64,000 nucleotides of DNA from an uncultured Methylococcaceae bacterium (GCA_903934875.1 CAIZPP010000067.1:1-64000); one strand, 5' to 3'; numbered from the stretch's first letter, positions 34,222 through 44,430 are shown. Numbers and translations are program-made. Notes: generated by a model from the sequence alone, not told the origin.

Positions 34222-36309
34222 ATGAAAGAACTGGCCCATAAATGGCAGCAGTCGCATATGAATGATGTGGGCAATTCCCAAGGGGACGAGCCGGTTAAAG
34301 AAAAGCAGTTCCGCTTGCATAGCCGTTACCAACCTGCCGGCGACCAACCCCAGGCGATTGCCAAGCTAGTAGAGGGAATTAAAGACGGTGAGCTGCACCA
34401 GACCTTGCTGGGGGTGACGGGATCGGGGAAAACCTACACGGTGGCCAACGTCATCAGCCAAATTCAGCGGCCCACACTGATCATGGCCCACAACAAAACC
34501 CTAGCCGCCCAACTATTCGGGGAGATGAAGGATTTTTTCCCGGAAAACGCCGTGGAGTATTTCGTCAGTTACTATGATTACTACCAACCGGAAGCGTATG
34601 TGCCATCATCCGACACATACATACAGAAGGATGCATCACTCAACGAGCATATAGAACAAATGCGACTGTCCGCCACCAAAGCGTTGATCGAACGGCGCGA
34701 TGTGGTGATTGTGGCGACGGTGTCCGCCATCTACGGTTTGGGCGAACCCGCCTCTTATTTCGAAATGGTGCTGCATCTAGTGCGCGGCGATCTAATGGAC
34801 CAGCGCAAATTGTTGCGCCGCTTGGCCGAGTTGCAATACACCCGCAATGACGTGGAACTGCGCAGAGCCACTTACCGGGTACGCGGGGAGGTGGTTGACA
34901 TCTTCCCGGCCGAGTCGGAGAAAGAAGCGTTGCGGGTGGAATTGTTCGATGATGAGATTGAGCGGCTGTCATTGTTCGATCCGCTGACCGGTGAAATCTT
35001 GACTCGCATAGCCCGCTACACGGTCTACCCGAAAAACCATTATGTCACCCCTAGGGATAAAATTCTCGCCGCAGCGGAAGAAATCAAAGTGGAATTGAGG
35101 GAGCGCCTGGAGCAGTTACGTTCCACAAGCAAGCTGGTGGAGGCGCAAAGGCTGGAGCAACGCACAATTTTCGACCTTGAAATCATATTGGAAGTCGGCT
35201 ATTGTCCGGGCATAGAAAACTATTCCCGTCACTTGTCCGGGCAACAGCCCGGCGAGCCACCGCCCACGCTGTTCGACTATTTGCCGCCTGACTCCATGAT
35301 AGTGATCGACGAAAGTCATCAGACTATCCCGCAAATCGGCGGCATGTACCGGGGGGACCGTTCGCGCAAGGAAACTTTGGTTGAATATGGCTTTCGCCTG
35401 CCTTCGGCCTTGGACAACCGCCCGCTCAAATTCGAGGAGTTCGAACAGCGCGCACCGCAGCGAATCTATATCTCAGCCACGCCGGGGCCTTACGAGTTGG
35501 AACATTCCGGGGCAGTGGTGGAGCAGGTGGTGCGGCCTACCGGGCTGGTCGACCCGGAAGTGGAAATCCGCCCAGCCGCCACCCAAGTGGACGACTTGCT
35601 TTCTGAAATCCGCCTGCGCAGCGAAAAAAAGGAGCGTGTGTTGGTGACGACGCTGACCAAGCGCATGGCGGAAGACCTAACTGAATATTTGCTGGAACAC
35701 GATATTGCTGTGCGCTATCTTCATTCCGATGTCGATACGGTGGAAAGGGTGGAAATTATCCGCGATTTGCGGCTGGGTAAATTCGACGTGCTAGTGGGCA
35801 TCAACTTATTGCGCGAGGGCTTGGATATTCCAGAGGTTTCTCTAGTAGCCATCCTTGACGCGGACAAAGAGGGCTTCCTGCGCTCCGCAGTCTCACTGAT
35901 TCAGACCATAGGCCGCGCAGCCCGCAACATCCACGGCAAGGCGATTCTATATGCGGACAAAAGCACCAAGTCCATTGAGAAAGCGCTGGAGGAAACCAAC
36001 CGCCGCCGTGCCAAGCAAACGGCACACAACGAAAAAATGGGCATCACCCCGGTTAGCGCCACCCGCAACGTCAACGACATTCTGGAAGTTCCAATCCCAG
36101 GTGGAGGCGGCAGCTATGCATACAAGCCAAAACACAAGGCGGCGGAGAAATCTGCGGATTATCATGCGTTGAAACCCGCCGAGGCGGCCAAACTTGTCAA
36201 ACAATTGGAGGATAAAATGTACGCCCTGGCTCGTGAGTTGGAATTTGAGGAGGCCGCGAAAGTCAGGGATGAAATTAAGAAGGTTCAAGCAATGGCATTT
36301 GTGGATTAA
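34222..36309 (+). CDS. uvrB: Excinuclease ABC subunit B
   Basis: 695-residue damage-verification helicase of nucleotide excision repair. [15 protein letters not shown] is Walker A, the beta-hairpin region includes [17 protein letters not shown] is motif II, and the C-terminal helicase motifs include [16 protein letters not shown] and QTIGRAARN. The C-terminal UVR domain [16 protein letters not shown] contacts UvrC. The N terminus is about 25 residues longer than usual; an internal ATG at 34258 could be the true start. It is followed at 57 bp by an HD-GYP gene. Confidence 0.96.
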   Translation: MKELAHKWQQSHMNDVGNSQGDEPVKEKQFRLHSRYQPAGDQPQAIAKLVEGIKDGELHQTLLGVTGSGKTYTVANVISQIQRPTLIMAHNKTLAAQLFGEMKDFFPENAVEYFVSYYDYYQPEAYVPSSDTYIQKDASLNEHIEQMRLSATKALIERRDVVIVATVSAIYGLGEPASYFEMVLHLVRGDLMDQRKLLRRLAELQYTRNDVELRRATYRVRGEVVDIFPAESEKEALRVELFDDEIERLSLFDPLTGEILTRIARYTVYPKNHYVTPRDKILAAAEEIKVELRERLEQLRSTSKLVEAQRLEQRTIFDLEIILEVGYCPGIENYSRHLSGQQPGEPPPTLFDYLPPDSMIVIDESHQTIPQIGGMYRGDRSRKETLVEYGFRLPSALDNRPLKFEEFEQRAPQRIYISATPGPYELEHSGAVVEQVVRPTGLVDPEVEIRPAATQVDDLLSEIRLRSEKKERVLVTTLTKRMAEDLTEYLLEHDIAVRYLHSDVDTVERVEIIRDLRLGKFDVLVGINLLREGLDIPEVSLVAILDADKEGFLRSAVSLIQTIGRAARNIHGKAILYADKSTKSIEKALEETNRRRAKQTAHNEKMGITPVSATRNVNDILEVPIPGGGGSYAYKPKHKAAEKSADYHALKPAEAAKLVKQLEDKMYALARELEFEEAAKVRDEIKKVQAMAFVD

Positions 36310-36366
36310 ACTAGAGCGAATGCGCTGTGAAAACATTTAGCTTTTTTTTAGAGTTTTGAGTCAACC

Positions 36367-37605
36367 ATGCTGCCAGACAAACCACGAATTATAGACTATG
36401 TGGAAAAGATCAGATTGCGGGCATGCGATCTTAGGCCGGGGATGTTCGTTTGCGAATTGGACCGCCCTTGGTTGGAAACGCCGTTCTTGCTGCAAGGCTT
36501 CGAGGTGGAAAACGACTCCGATATTGAAGCGGTGATGCAATATTGCGAATATGTCTATATAGACCTAATGCGCACCAAGGTGGTCAGGGTGACCATAGAC
36601 GAACTGCCGGGTTCCTTCGTCACCGAAAAGAAAAGGGCCTTCAATGAAAAAGACATGGAGGCTGCCGCTACAACGCGCAAGCAAACATCCAAGCTAATCA
36701 AGAGTTTTATCGAGGAAATCCGCTTCGGCCAAAGCCTGGATATCCAATTGGCCAAAACCGCGGTTTCCGATTGCGTGGCCAATCTGATCAAAAATCCAGA
36801 GGCCATGATGTTTGTGACCCGAATGCGCAATAAGGACGAAACGCTTAACCAACACGCTTTCAATGTTTGCGTTTATTCCATTGTCCTCGGGCGTTTGCTC
36901 AATTATGACAGCACCCAGTTGCTGCAAATCGGTACTTGCGGCTTGTTGCACGATATGGGCAAGGTGAACATCCCTGACAGCATACTCAACAAACCCGGCC
37001 CCCTCACTGATGAAGAAACCGCCATTATCCAAACCCATGCCAAGGAAGGGCGGGATATATTAATGTCTGGGCGCGATATTTTCAGCGGAACCGTGGACGT
37101 AGCTTATGGGCACCATGAAAATCTCGACGGAACAGGATACCCGCGAGGCTTGCAAGGGCATCAGATGAACCAGAACTGTAAGATAGTTTCGGTGGTAGAT
37201 AAGTATGAAGCCATTGTCAGCCCCAAGCCGTACCGGCCAGCCGGAGACCACCTGAGCGCGGTGGCCATCCTGAACCAATTGGCCAGAGATAATAAAATCG
37301 ACAGGAACCTCACCGCAGCCTTTGTTTCCTATTTGGGGATTTACCCTCCGGGAAGCATCGTCGAATTGAGTTCGGGTGAAGTGGGCATCGTCCTCGAATC
37401 CAACCCTAACCAAAGGCTGCGCCCTCAACTCTTGGTAGTGCGAGATGCCCTTAAAGCCCCGACACAGATATTTGTCGATATGACCGAGAAGACGGTCGAT
37501 GACAAGGGACGCCCTTACCGCATAGTGACCGTGCGCCGTCCGGGTGATTTTGGCATCGACTTGAACCAATATTATGATGTCATCATGCAAGCCTTCAATA
37601 ATTGA
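36367..37605 (+). CDS. HD-GYP domain cyclic-di-GMP phosphodiesterase with DUF3391
   Basis: 412-residue cytoplasmic protein. The N terminus (about residues 10-140) is DUF3391, with LRPGMFVCELDRPWLETPFL. The HD-GYP domain follows: catalytic LLHDMGKVNIPDSILNKPG, GHHENLDGTGYPRGL with the diagnostic GYP, and VVDKYEAIVS. All expected metal ligands appear present, so hydrolysis of cyclic-di-GMP is likely. It sits 57 bp after uvrB and 9 bp before prlC, probably in one transcript. Confidence 0.92.
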   Translation: MLPDKPRIIDYVEKIRLRACDLRPGMFVCELDRPWLETPFLLQGFEVENDSDIEAVMQYCEYVYIDLMRTKVVRVTIDELPGSFVTEKKRAFNEKDMEAAATTRKQTSKLIKSFIEEIRFGQSLDIQLAKTAVSDCVANLIKNPEAMMFVTRMRNKDETLNQHAFNVCVYSIVLGRLLNYDSTQLLQIGTCGLLHDMGKVNIPDSILNKPGPLTDEETAIIQTHAKEGRDILMSGRDIFSGTVDVAYGHHENLDGTGYPRGLQGHQMNQNCKIVSVVDKYEAIVSPKPYRPAGDHLSAVAILNQLARDNKIDRNLTAAFVSYLGIYPPGSIVELSSGEVGIVLESNPNQRLRPQLLVVRDALKAPTQIFVDMTEKTVDDKGRPYRIVTVRRPGDFGIDLNQYYDVIMQAFNN

Positions 37606-37614
37606 AATCCACTT

Positions 37615-39657
37615 ATGACCAATCCCTTGTTGAAAACCTACGATCTGCCGCCTTTTTCGCAAATCAAACCCGAACATGCCGTCCCCGCCATTACGGAAAT
37701 ATTGTCGGACAACCGGCAAGCCATCGCCGACCTGCTGCAAGCTGGCAAAACTTACACCTGGGACACTCTAGCTGGGCCGCTGGAAAATCTGGAGGACCGG
37801 ATCAACCTAGCCTTCTCGCCCGTTGGCCATCTCAACTCCGTGCTCAGTAGCGACGAGCTGCGAGAGGCTTACAACGCCTGCTTGCCCTTGTTGACCGATT
37901 ATGCCACCGAATTCGGCCAGAACGAAAATCTGTACCAAGCCTTCCAAGCGTTGGCAGACGGGCCGGAGTACCCCACACTGAACGAAGCCCAGCGCAAAAT
38001 CATTGACAATGACTTGCGCGACTTCCGCCTGTCCGGGGTAGCCCTGCCGCCTGAACAAAAGGAGCGCTTCAAAGCCGTTGCCTTGGAACTCTCGCGCCTA
38101 AGCAGCCAATTTCAAGACAACTTGATGGATGCCAGCAATGGCTGGAGCAAGCACATCGAAGACGAGGCTGTGCTGGCAGGCATACCCGAAAACGCCCGCA
38201 GCGCTGCCCGTGAACGGGCCGAGAGGGACGGCAAAGCCGGCTGGGTGTTCAATTTGGAATTCCCATCTTATCACGCTGTCATCACCTACGCGGATGACCG
38301 GGAATTGCGGCGGGAATTTTACACCGCCTACGCTACCCGCGCCTCTGAGCAAGGGCCGAATGCCGGCAAGTGGGACAACACCGAACTGATGGAGCAAATC
38401 CTCGCCCTGCGCCACGAGGAAGCCCAATTGTTGGGCTTCGCCAACTTTGCCGAGTTGTCCCTGGCCACCAAAATGGCCCGGTCCACCGACGAAGTCATCC
38501 ACTTCCTTGAAGACCTGTCCCGCCGCTCCCTGCCCGTCGCACAGAGGGACTTGGACGATTTGCGTACTTTTGCCTTAAGCTACCATGCTGAGGAAAAGCT
38601 AGAATCCTGGGATTTGGACTATTATGCGGAAAAGCTGCGCCAACAGGCCTATTCCCTGTCGGAAGAGGAAATCAAACCTTATTTTCCGGCGACTAAAGTG
38701 ATACCCGGCATGTTTGAAGTCGTGAAGAGGCTCTACGGCTTGAATATCCGTGAAGTCGAAGGGGTGGATGTGTGGCATCAAGATGTGACGTTTTATGAGA
38801 TTCGCGACCAGGCCGATGACATACGAGGCTATTTCTACCTTGATCTGTATGCACGACCCAAGAAGCGTGGCGGTGCATGGATGGACAACTGTGCGGGCCG
38901 GCGAAAATTGAACGGGCATATCCAATTGCCCGTGGCCTTCCTGACCTGCAACTTCACCCCGCCCACTGCCAATACCCCGGCCCTGCTGCGCCATGAGGAG
39001 GTGCTGACCCTGTTCCATGAGTTCGGCCACGGACTGCACCACATGCTGACCCGTGTGGATTACCTTGGCGTCTCCGGCATCCATGGCGTGCAGTGGGATG
39101 CGGTGGAGCTGCCCAGCCAGTTTATGGAGAACTTCTGCTGGGAACGGGAGGCGCTGGACCTGATTTCCGGCCATTACCAAACCGGCGAGCCACTGCCTGA
39201 AGCGCTATTCAATAAAATGCTGGCGGCGCGCAATTTCCAGTCTGGAAGGCAAATGGTGCGGCAATTGGAATTCAGCCTGTTCGATTTCCGCATCCATCGC
39301 GACTACGACCCCGCGCTTGGAGGCCGGGTCTATGCGATACTCGACGAAGTCCGCAAACAGACGGCGGTGTTCATCCCCCCGGCTTTCAATCGCTTCGCCC
39401 ATAGTTTTTCGCATATCTTCGCCGGCGGTTATGGCGCGGGTTATTACAGCTACAAATGGGCGGAAGTGTTGTCCAGCGACGCTTATTCCTTGTTTGAACA
39501 AAACGGCGTGTTCGATGCGCAGACCGGGCAGGCGTTCTTGGAGAAAATCCTCGAACGCGGCGGAAGCCGGGATGCGATGGAATTGTTTGTCGATTTCCGT
39601 GGGCGGGAGCCGGAAATCGACGCATTGCTGCGGCATAATGGCATACAGCATTTTTAA
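37615..39657 (+). CDS. prlC: Oligopeptidase A (M3 metallopeptidase)
   Basis: 680-residue cytoplasmic zinc peptidase that degrades short peptides, including cleaved signal peptides; the length equals Escherichia OpdA. The zinc motif is in LFHEFGHGLHHML. The start is 9 bp after the HD-GYP stop. The last codons are CAG CAT TTT TAA, from a CAGC-box element that begins one base into the preceding ATA codon. The C terminus therefore reads NGIQHF, where family members end near HYGI. Loss of a residue or two at this end is probably harmless. Confidence 0.95.
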   Translation: MTNPLLKTYDLPPFSQIKPEHAVPAITEILSDNRQAIADLLQAGKTYTWDTLAGPLENLEDRINLAFSPVGHLNSVLSSDELREAYNACLPLLTDYATEFGQNENLYQAFQALADGPEYPTLNEAQRKIIDNDLRDFRLSGVALPPEQKERFKAVALELSRLSSQFQDNLMDASNGWSKHIEDEAVLAGIPENARSAARERAERDGKAGWVFNLEFPSYHAVITYADDRELRREFYTAYATRASEQGPNAGKWDNTELMEQILALRHEEAQLLGFANFAELSLATKMARSTDEVIHFLEDLSRRSLPVAQRDLDDLRTFALSYHAEEKLESWDLDYYAEKLRQQAYSLSEEEIKPYFPATKVIPGMFEVVKRLYGLNIREVEGVDVWHQDVTFYEIRDQADDIRGYFYLDLYARPKKRGGAWMDNCAGRRKLNGHIQLPVAFLTCNFTPPTANTPALLRHEEVLTLFHEFGHGLHHMLTRVDYLGVSGIHGVQWDAVELPSQFMENFCWEREALDLISGHYQTGEPLPEALFNKMLAARNFQSGRQMVRQLEFSLFDFRIHRDYDPALGGRVYAILDEVRKQTAVFIPPAFNRFAHSFSHIFAGGYGAGYYSYKWAEVLSSDAYSLFEQNGVFDAQTGQAFLEKILERGGSRDAMELFVDFRGREPEIDALLRHNGIQHF

Positions 39658-39767
39658 TATCAAGGAGTTACTAGATAGCTGGTATAAAAGGGTAGGAAAT
39701 CCAGTTAACTCGAAGCGTTAACTGAATATCCATTTTTTAGGTATATTTTAAAGATGAAAATGCTGTA
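39644..39767 (+). repeat. CAGC-box element, full copy overlapping the prlC 3' end
   Basis: 124 bp from TACAGCATTTTTAATATC to AAGATGAAAATGCTGTA, with core CAGTTAACTCGAAGCGTTAACTG split here by its loop. It provides the stop codon of prlC. The following 32 bp (CATAAATACAAACCGTGACT onward) match 131-162, where they also follow a decayed element tail. Confidence 0.85.
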
Positions 39768-39807
39768 CATAAATACAAACCGTGACTCCTAGCGATGTAT
39801 TAGTGTC

Positions 39808-39957
39808 GTAGCCCGGATGTAGGCGCTTGGCGAGCGAAAATCCGGGCTACAACTCCGCCGCATGGGATTTGTAATCCCGTCCGTAACGTTTTGTGCAACG
39901 GCAGGACTGTGGTCCGTGGACATAACGTTCGGGGCGGGATTACAAATCCCGACCCGC
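39808..39957. repeat. GTAGCCCGGAT and CGGGATTTGTAATCCCG palindromes
   Basis: 39808-39850 is the hairpin GTAGCCCGGAT...ATCCGGGCTAC, related to 43069-43155. 39862-39957 holds two copies of a GGGATTTGTAATCCCG-type palindrome, the second matching 28637-28664. No gene is seen between prlC and the convergent NTPase gene. Confidence 0.6.
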
Positions 39958-40045
39958 GTCAGCCAGAATAAGCCCGCTTGCGGGCGTTTCTGGCAAGCGG
40001 CGATTTGTGCCCGGAACGGTCGCGGTGCGACCTTATCCCGGCCTT

Positions 40046-43000
40046 CTACAACTCTTCTTCCTGCACCAAGCCGGGGGCGATGGCCTTCAGAATGTCCAAG
40101 GCCGGACGGCGGACTTCCGGTGCGACGCGGCTCAGGTACGCCGCCGTGCCGGCCTGCACCGCTTCCAATGCCTCATACAAGGGTCGCCAACGCTGGTCCA
40201 GGCCGGTTTGTTCCAATTGGTTCAATAAGTCAGCCACATGGCCCACTTGCAGCAAATTGCGAAACAAGCCCATCGCATCCCCCAAACCCTGCCAACCATC
40301 CGCCGCATCGTCCTGTGCTGCCTTCAGGCTTAGCCAGCGATTCAGGTCGGACAAGGCTTGCTCCGTATTGTTTTGTTTAGTTTCGACATCGGCCAGCAAC
40401 AACCAGCCGTGGGCATCTTCTGGGAAGGTTTCGGTTAGGCGGCGGGAGAGGGATTCGGCTTGGACGTATTCCTTCTCACGACATAAAGTTTCGCCTAAAA
40501 ACTCAAGACTACGCTTTGCCCAGTAGCGTTTCCTATCAATTTCAATAACTCGCCAATAAGCCTGCTCCGCTTCCTCGTAGCGTTTAAATTGAGTAAAGTT
40601 CAAGCCGGCTAATCTATGCCAAGCATTTGCATATTCTGGCTCAATTGAGGTAGCTTGTCTATATGCAATCTCGGCTTCCTTATAACGACTAAAATCAAGT
40701 TGCAACAAACTTCCTAGATTAAACCAAGGATAGGCATCTTTAGGATCAAGATATATTGCTTGCTTATACGCCTGTTCCGACTCATCATAACGCTTCAAAT
40801 GGTTTCTTAATAGATTCCCTAGGCTATTCCAAGGTGCGGAATATCTCTGGTCGAGAGCTATCGCCTGACGGTAAGCCTGCTCGGCCTCATCATAGCGTTG
40901 TAATTGATATTGCAGCAAGTCGCCCAAGTTATTCCAAGGGTGGACATATTGCGGGTTTAGGGCTATCGCTTGCCGGTAAGCCTGCTCGGCTTCGTCGTAA
41001 CGCTGTTTATGGTCTTGCAGCAAGTTGCCTAGGCCATTCAAAGAGTAGGCTAATTGCGGATCTAGGGCTATCGCCTGCCGGTAGGCCAGTTCAGCTTCGT
41101 CGTAGCGTCGCAATTGATATTGCAGCAGGTTGGCTAAGCCATGCCATCCATAAGCCGCTAACACCTTGTCCTCGCTCATTGCCTGAAAAATGTTTTCAAT
41201 TTTGCTGAGTTCTTCAGGCTTTAAGCGCGTTTTAGAATTGTACAACCGCGCATAGGCGTTCACAGCGATATAAGGCAACATGTGGCAATGGCTATCCACC
41301 GTCACTAGTGCTTGGGCGCTTCTCCAGTCCAAGGCATCGGCCATGTCACCCCGCGCCAAGGCTTGATAAAGTTTATAAACCATAGCTTTTTCACTACGAT
41401 AAATTTGCAAGAGCTCAAATTCCTGCCTCTGCAAATCCGCCCATAATTGCGCCAAATCCTCCGCCGACGGCCCCGCCAACCCGTCAACAATCCGCTGCTT
41501 TTCATTCAAAGCCAAAAACGGCGACCCACCCAGCAAGCGCCAAAACTCCTGAGGGGGTATCCCTTGCCAATCCCGCTGCAAGCTTAAAACCTTATTCTTC
41601 AATTCCGCCAACAAAATCATCCGATCCTTTTTATCCTTCAACTCCGGTGGCAAGTCGCTGAAATCGATCAGCCGGTGCAGCTTGCCATCGTCAATCAAAG
41701 CATGGAGTCCGTCGAGTTCCAAGGCGGTGCGCAGGGGCGCATGGCGCAGGGCTTGGGCTAGGGCGAAACTGTATTCGGCATGGCGTTCGCGTCCGCCGTC
41801 GTCGGGGGCATGGTTGATATGCGTTTGCGCGTGTTCGCTCAACTCGCTTTCGTCATACCAAGTCTCCATGAAACGCACCAGCCACACCAAGCGGCGGCGG
41901 ACGCGACGGCTGGCCCGCATCAGATACCAGATATTGAAAAACCGCTCGGCGATCTGGAAGCCTTGTTTTTTCTCATCGTACAGCGACACTTTTTCGACCA
42001 TGCCGAGTTGTTCCAAGCGGTTTAACTGCGCCGAAGCGGCGTTGACTGCCAAATGCGTGGCTTCGGCCAGATCGCCGGCCAGCATCGGGTCCCAGTGGAT
42101 GGCGAGTGCGTCAATGACTTGCTGGGCTTGCGGGGCAAACTCCTCAAAGCGGGCTTTGTACAACGGGGTGTAGAGGTCGAGCAGGCGTTCCAAATCGTGG
42201 CGGGCATCGCCATCGAAGCCGGATTCCAGCACTTCGTACAACAACACGACGGTGCGCGGGTTGCCGCCGCTTAAGGAATGCAAGGCGCGGATGCGGCCCG
42301 GCGCGGTGTCTAAAATTTTCGCCACTTGCGGCTGGCCGCGTAATTCGGACAAGGTGCGCAACACCTGCGAAGTTTCTTTCTCCGTCAAGCCCTTCAATTC
42401 ATGGACGCGGAAGAAGTCGTAAAAAGCGCGGCCATATTCATAAGCCGTGGCGATGGCGCGGCTGGTCGCGCCAACTAGCAATAAACGCGGCTCGGAACTA
42501 ATGATGCGGCGAATTTCCCAGTCTTGCGCAGACAGCCGTTCCAGTACGATGTCGAGGTTGTCGATCAGCAGAATCAAGCGTTTGTGTAAAATTATCGATT
42601 GTTCCAGCAGCAGCCCCAAGGCGGCGGTGCTGCGTAGGCTTTCGTCCTTGGGCAAAGCGTCGCGTTGCGCGTCCAGTTGTTCGGCTTGGCTTTCTTGGCC
42701 TTGGGCTTCCAGCGCATCGCCCAAGGCATCTAGGCAATTAAGCCAGAAATCCGACAGCCGGGCGATGTTGTATTGTTCTTCGGGGAAGATCAACGGCAGC
42801 CAGATGGAACCCAATTCCGCGTCATCCTCCACCGCGTGGCTGAAGCGGCGCAGCAGGGTGGTTTTGCCCATGCCGCGCTGGCCGACGATCAGCTTGTGTT
42901 GCGGCGCGGAGGCCACGGTTTCCCGGCGTAGATCATCCAGCAGCCTATTCAACAGGCTTTGCCGGGCAATGAAGCCGCGCTTCATGTCCTCTTTGCTTTG

Positions 43001-43048
43001 CAAATCGGGGTTGAAGTGGGCCAGACGGAGCGTTGGTGTGGTATTCAT
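40046..43048 (-). CDS. STAND-like NTPase with C-terminal TPR array
   Basis: 1000-residue protein. The N-terminal P-loop NTPase has VGQRGMGKTTLLRRFSHAV near residue 55 and Walker B RLILLIDNLDIVLERL near residue 170. A winged-helix-like region follows, then at about residues 640-870 at least six 35-residue TPR units, each ending RYDEAEQA or similar. This NTPase-plus-repeat layout is that of signal-transducing STAND proteins, several of which act in phage defence or regulation. No effector domain (nuclease, protease, TIR) is obvious. It lies downstream of, and in line with, a second NTPase gene, separated by a 119-bp gap holding a palindrome. Confidence 0.72.
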   Translation of the reverse strand: MNTTPTLRLAHFNPDLQSKEDMKRGFIARQSLLNRLLDDLRRETVASAPQHKLIVGQRGMGKTTLLRRFSHAVEDDAELGSIWLPLIFPEEQYNIARLSDFWLNCLDALGDALEAQGQESQAEQLDAQRDALPKDESLRSTAALGLLLEQSIILHKRLILLIDNLDIVLERLSAQDWEIRRIISSEPRLLLVGATSRAIATAYEYGRAFYDFFRVHELKGLTEKETSQVLRTLSELRGQPQVAKILDTAPGRIRALHSLSGGNPRTVVLLYEVLESGFDGDARHDLERLLDLYTPLYKARFEEFAPQAQQVIDALAIHWDPMLAGDLAEATHLAVNAASAQLNRLEQLGMVEKVSLYDEKKQGFQIAERFFNIWYLMRASRRVRRRLVWLVRFMETWYDESELSEHAQTHINHAPDDGGRERHAEYSFALAQALRHAPLRTALELDGLHALIDDGKLHRLIDFSDLPPELKDKKDRMILLAELKNKVLSLQRDWQGIPPQEFWRLLGGSPFLALNEKQRIVDGLAGPSAEDLAQLWADLQRQEFELLQIYRSEKAMVYKLYQALARGDMADALDWRSAQALVTVDSHCHMLPYIAVNAYARLYNSKTRLKPEELSKIENIFQAMSEDKVLAAYGWHGLANLLQYQLRRYDEAELAYRQAIALDPQLAYSLNGLGNLLQDHKQRYDEAEQAYRQAIALNPQYVHPWNNLGDLLQYQLQRYDEAEQAYRQAIALDQRYSAPWNSLGNLLRNHLKRYDESEQAYKQAIYLDPKDAYPWFNLGSLLQLDFSRYKEAEIAYRQATSIEPEYANAWHRLAGLNFTQFKRYEEAEQAYWRVIEIDRKRYWAKRSLEFLGETLCREKEYVQAESLSRRLTETFPEDAHGWLLLADVETKQNNTEQALSDLNRWLSLKAAQDDAADGWQGLGDAMGLFRNLLQVGHVADLLNQLEQTGLDQRWRPLYEALEAVQAGTAAYLSRVAPEVRRPALDILKAIAPGLVQEEEL
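40530..41150 (-). repeat. In-frame 105-bp TPR-coding repeats
   Basis: Successive 35-codon units share stretches such as GCTATCGCCTGCCGGTAAGC. High DNA identity between neighbours suggests recent duplication or gene conversion, so the number of units may vary between strains. Confidence 0.75.
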
Positions 43049-43068
43049 GGCTTTAGCTTATGCAGTGG

Positions 43069-43155
43069 GTAGCCCGGATGAAGCGAAACGGAATCCGGGT
43101 TTTGCGCCCCTGTTCCCCCGAATTTTCGCTCGCCAAGCGGCTGCATCCGGGTTAC
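43069..43155. repeat. GTAGCCCGGAT palindrome between the NTPase genes
   Basis: Outer arms GTAGCCCGGATG and CATCCGGGTTAC enclose CGAAAATTCGGG-type inner symmetry. It is related to 39808-39850. It occupies most of the 119-bp gap between the two NTPase genes. Confidence 0.6.
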
Positions 43156-43167
43156 ATTCTGTCTGAG

Positions 43168-44355
43168 TCATGCCGCCACCCTTCGTCGCCAGTATTCGCG
43201 CAATAGGAAGGAGCGGAAGCGGTAGCGGCCTTTATCTTCGATCAAATAGCCGTCGCCATCCAACACATTGAGCAAATAGCGCAGCTTGTAGTCCTTGGCT
43301 TCCGGGTCGTTGAGCTTAGCACCTAGCCACAGGCCCAGCGTGTCGCGGCTGACACCCGCCGGGTCTAGGCAGACTGCATTCAGCAAACCCAAGGCGTAAT
43401 CACTATCTGGCCTGCCCAATTCGTCTTGCAGGCGTTGCCGCCAAGTGTCGAAATAACTGGAATGAGCCGGTTGCAGCAAATTCTCGAATACCGCGTCCAC
43501 ATCTTCCCGCGTCGCGCTGGTCCGTCCGTCGCAATGGTCGCGCAGGCCGGCATAGAACAATTGCAAATGGTAGGGTATCGGCCAGCCGACCCGATCAATG
43601 ATATAAGCGCGTACCTCTAGCGGCAGCGCAAGCGGATAACTTTGCGCCAAAGCTTGCAAAAAATGGTCGGCGATGGGTTCATCGTAAGCTTGCAGATGGA
43701 AAATAGTCAGATCGTTGACGGCATCACTGAGGCGGTAACGTTCGGCGACGGCATCCAAACCGATGGAACCGGCAACTATCCATTGTATTTGCGTGTAGTC
43801 GCCGCGCAGCCGCCGCAGCCAATACAAAAACTCCCGCGCCCGCTGCCGCGCCGCATCGCTTTCCGGTTGTAATAGCTTGAGCAGAAACACCGGCAATTCG
43901 TCGATTTGCACCAGCCAGCGGCCATCCGTCGCGTCCAGTGCGGCCAGCAAGCTTTGCCCCAGCTTGTCCCAACGGGCTTGTTGTTGCTGCTCCTTCTCCA
44001 CGGAAAAGCCAAAACCGCCGATTTTCTTAATGTTCTTGAAATATTGCAGCAATGGGTTGCCTTCCAGCTTTTGCAGGATCAACTCATTACCCGCCTCGGC
44101 CAGCACGGCTTGCGACAAGCGTTCGACAAACGCCCATTCGTCGGCGGCATCGCCGACATCCAAATACACAGCGCGGTAGCCGTGGTGGTTTGCTGTGGCC
44201 TTCAGCCGTTTCAACAGCGAAGTCTTGCCGACCCGGCGCGGGGCCAGCAGGGCAAGGTTGGCGTTATCCTGCAATTTGCTCCACATTTGCCGCTGCTCTT
44301 TATCCCGGCCAAAGAAATCCTCGCCCTCGGCAACGGTGCCAGTAATGTTTCTCAT
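43168..44355 (-). CDS. AAA/STAND-like ATPase with winged-helix C terminus
   Basis: 395-residue P-loop ATPase. GRDKEQRQMWSKL precedes Walker A LLAPRRVGKTSLLKRL at residues 35-50. Walker B is WLVQIDELPVFLLKLL near residue 148, and IVAGSIGLDAVAE is a sensor-like segment. The C-terminal 100 residues look like a winged helix. This matches the archaeal/bacterial ATPase_2-type family, often of unknown function. It is upstream of the TPR NTPase gene and in the same direction. Two matching inverted repeats directly before its ATG suggest autoregulation. Confidence 0.7.
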   Translation of the reverse strand: MRNITGTVAEGEDFFGRDKEQRQMWSKLQDNANLALLAPRRVGKTSLLKRLKATANHHGYRAVYLDVGDAADEWAFVERLSQAVLAEAGNELILQKLEGNPLLQYFKNIKKIGGFGFSVEKEQQQQARWDKLGQSLLAALDATDGRWLVQIDELPVFLLKLLQPESDAARQRAREFLYWLRRLRGDYTQIQWIVAGSIGLDAVAERYRLSDAVNDLTIFHLQAYDEPIADHFLQALAQSYPLALPLEVRAYIIDRVGWPIPYHLQLFYAGLRDHCDGRTSATREDVDAVFENLLQPAHSSYFDTWRQRLQDELGRPDSDYALGLLNAVCLDPAGVSRDTLGLWLGAKLNDPEAKDYKLRYLLNVLDGDGYLIEDKGRYRFRSFLLREYWRRRVAA

Positions 44356-44366
44356 ACGTCACCCTC

Positions 44367-44419
44367 ACAATAAATCTGTTGTACGACAAAAATATTGTAC
44401 AACAAATCTATTGTGCAAT
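44367..44419 (-). promoter_or_regulatory. Paired ACAA-N8-TTGT operator-like sites
   Basis: ACAATAAATCTGTTGT (44367-44382) and ACAACAAATCTATTGT (44399-44414) are near-identical direct copies 32 bp apart, and each is itself a palindrome (ACAA-N8-TTGT). Between them TTGTAC and GTACAA add another inverted pair. They lie 11-60 bp before the ATPase gene start, the position of a promoter/operator. Confidence 0.6.
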
Positions 44420-44430
44420 TCAAGCCGGCT

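Noticed and set aside
40530-41150. Regular repeats that might be taken for a CRISPR array
   Set aside because: They are 105-bp in-frame TPR units without unique spacers.
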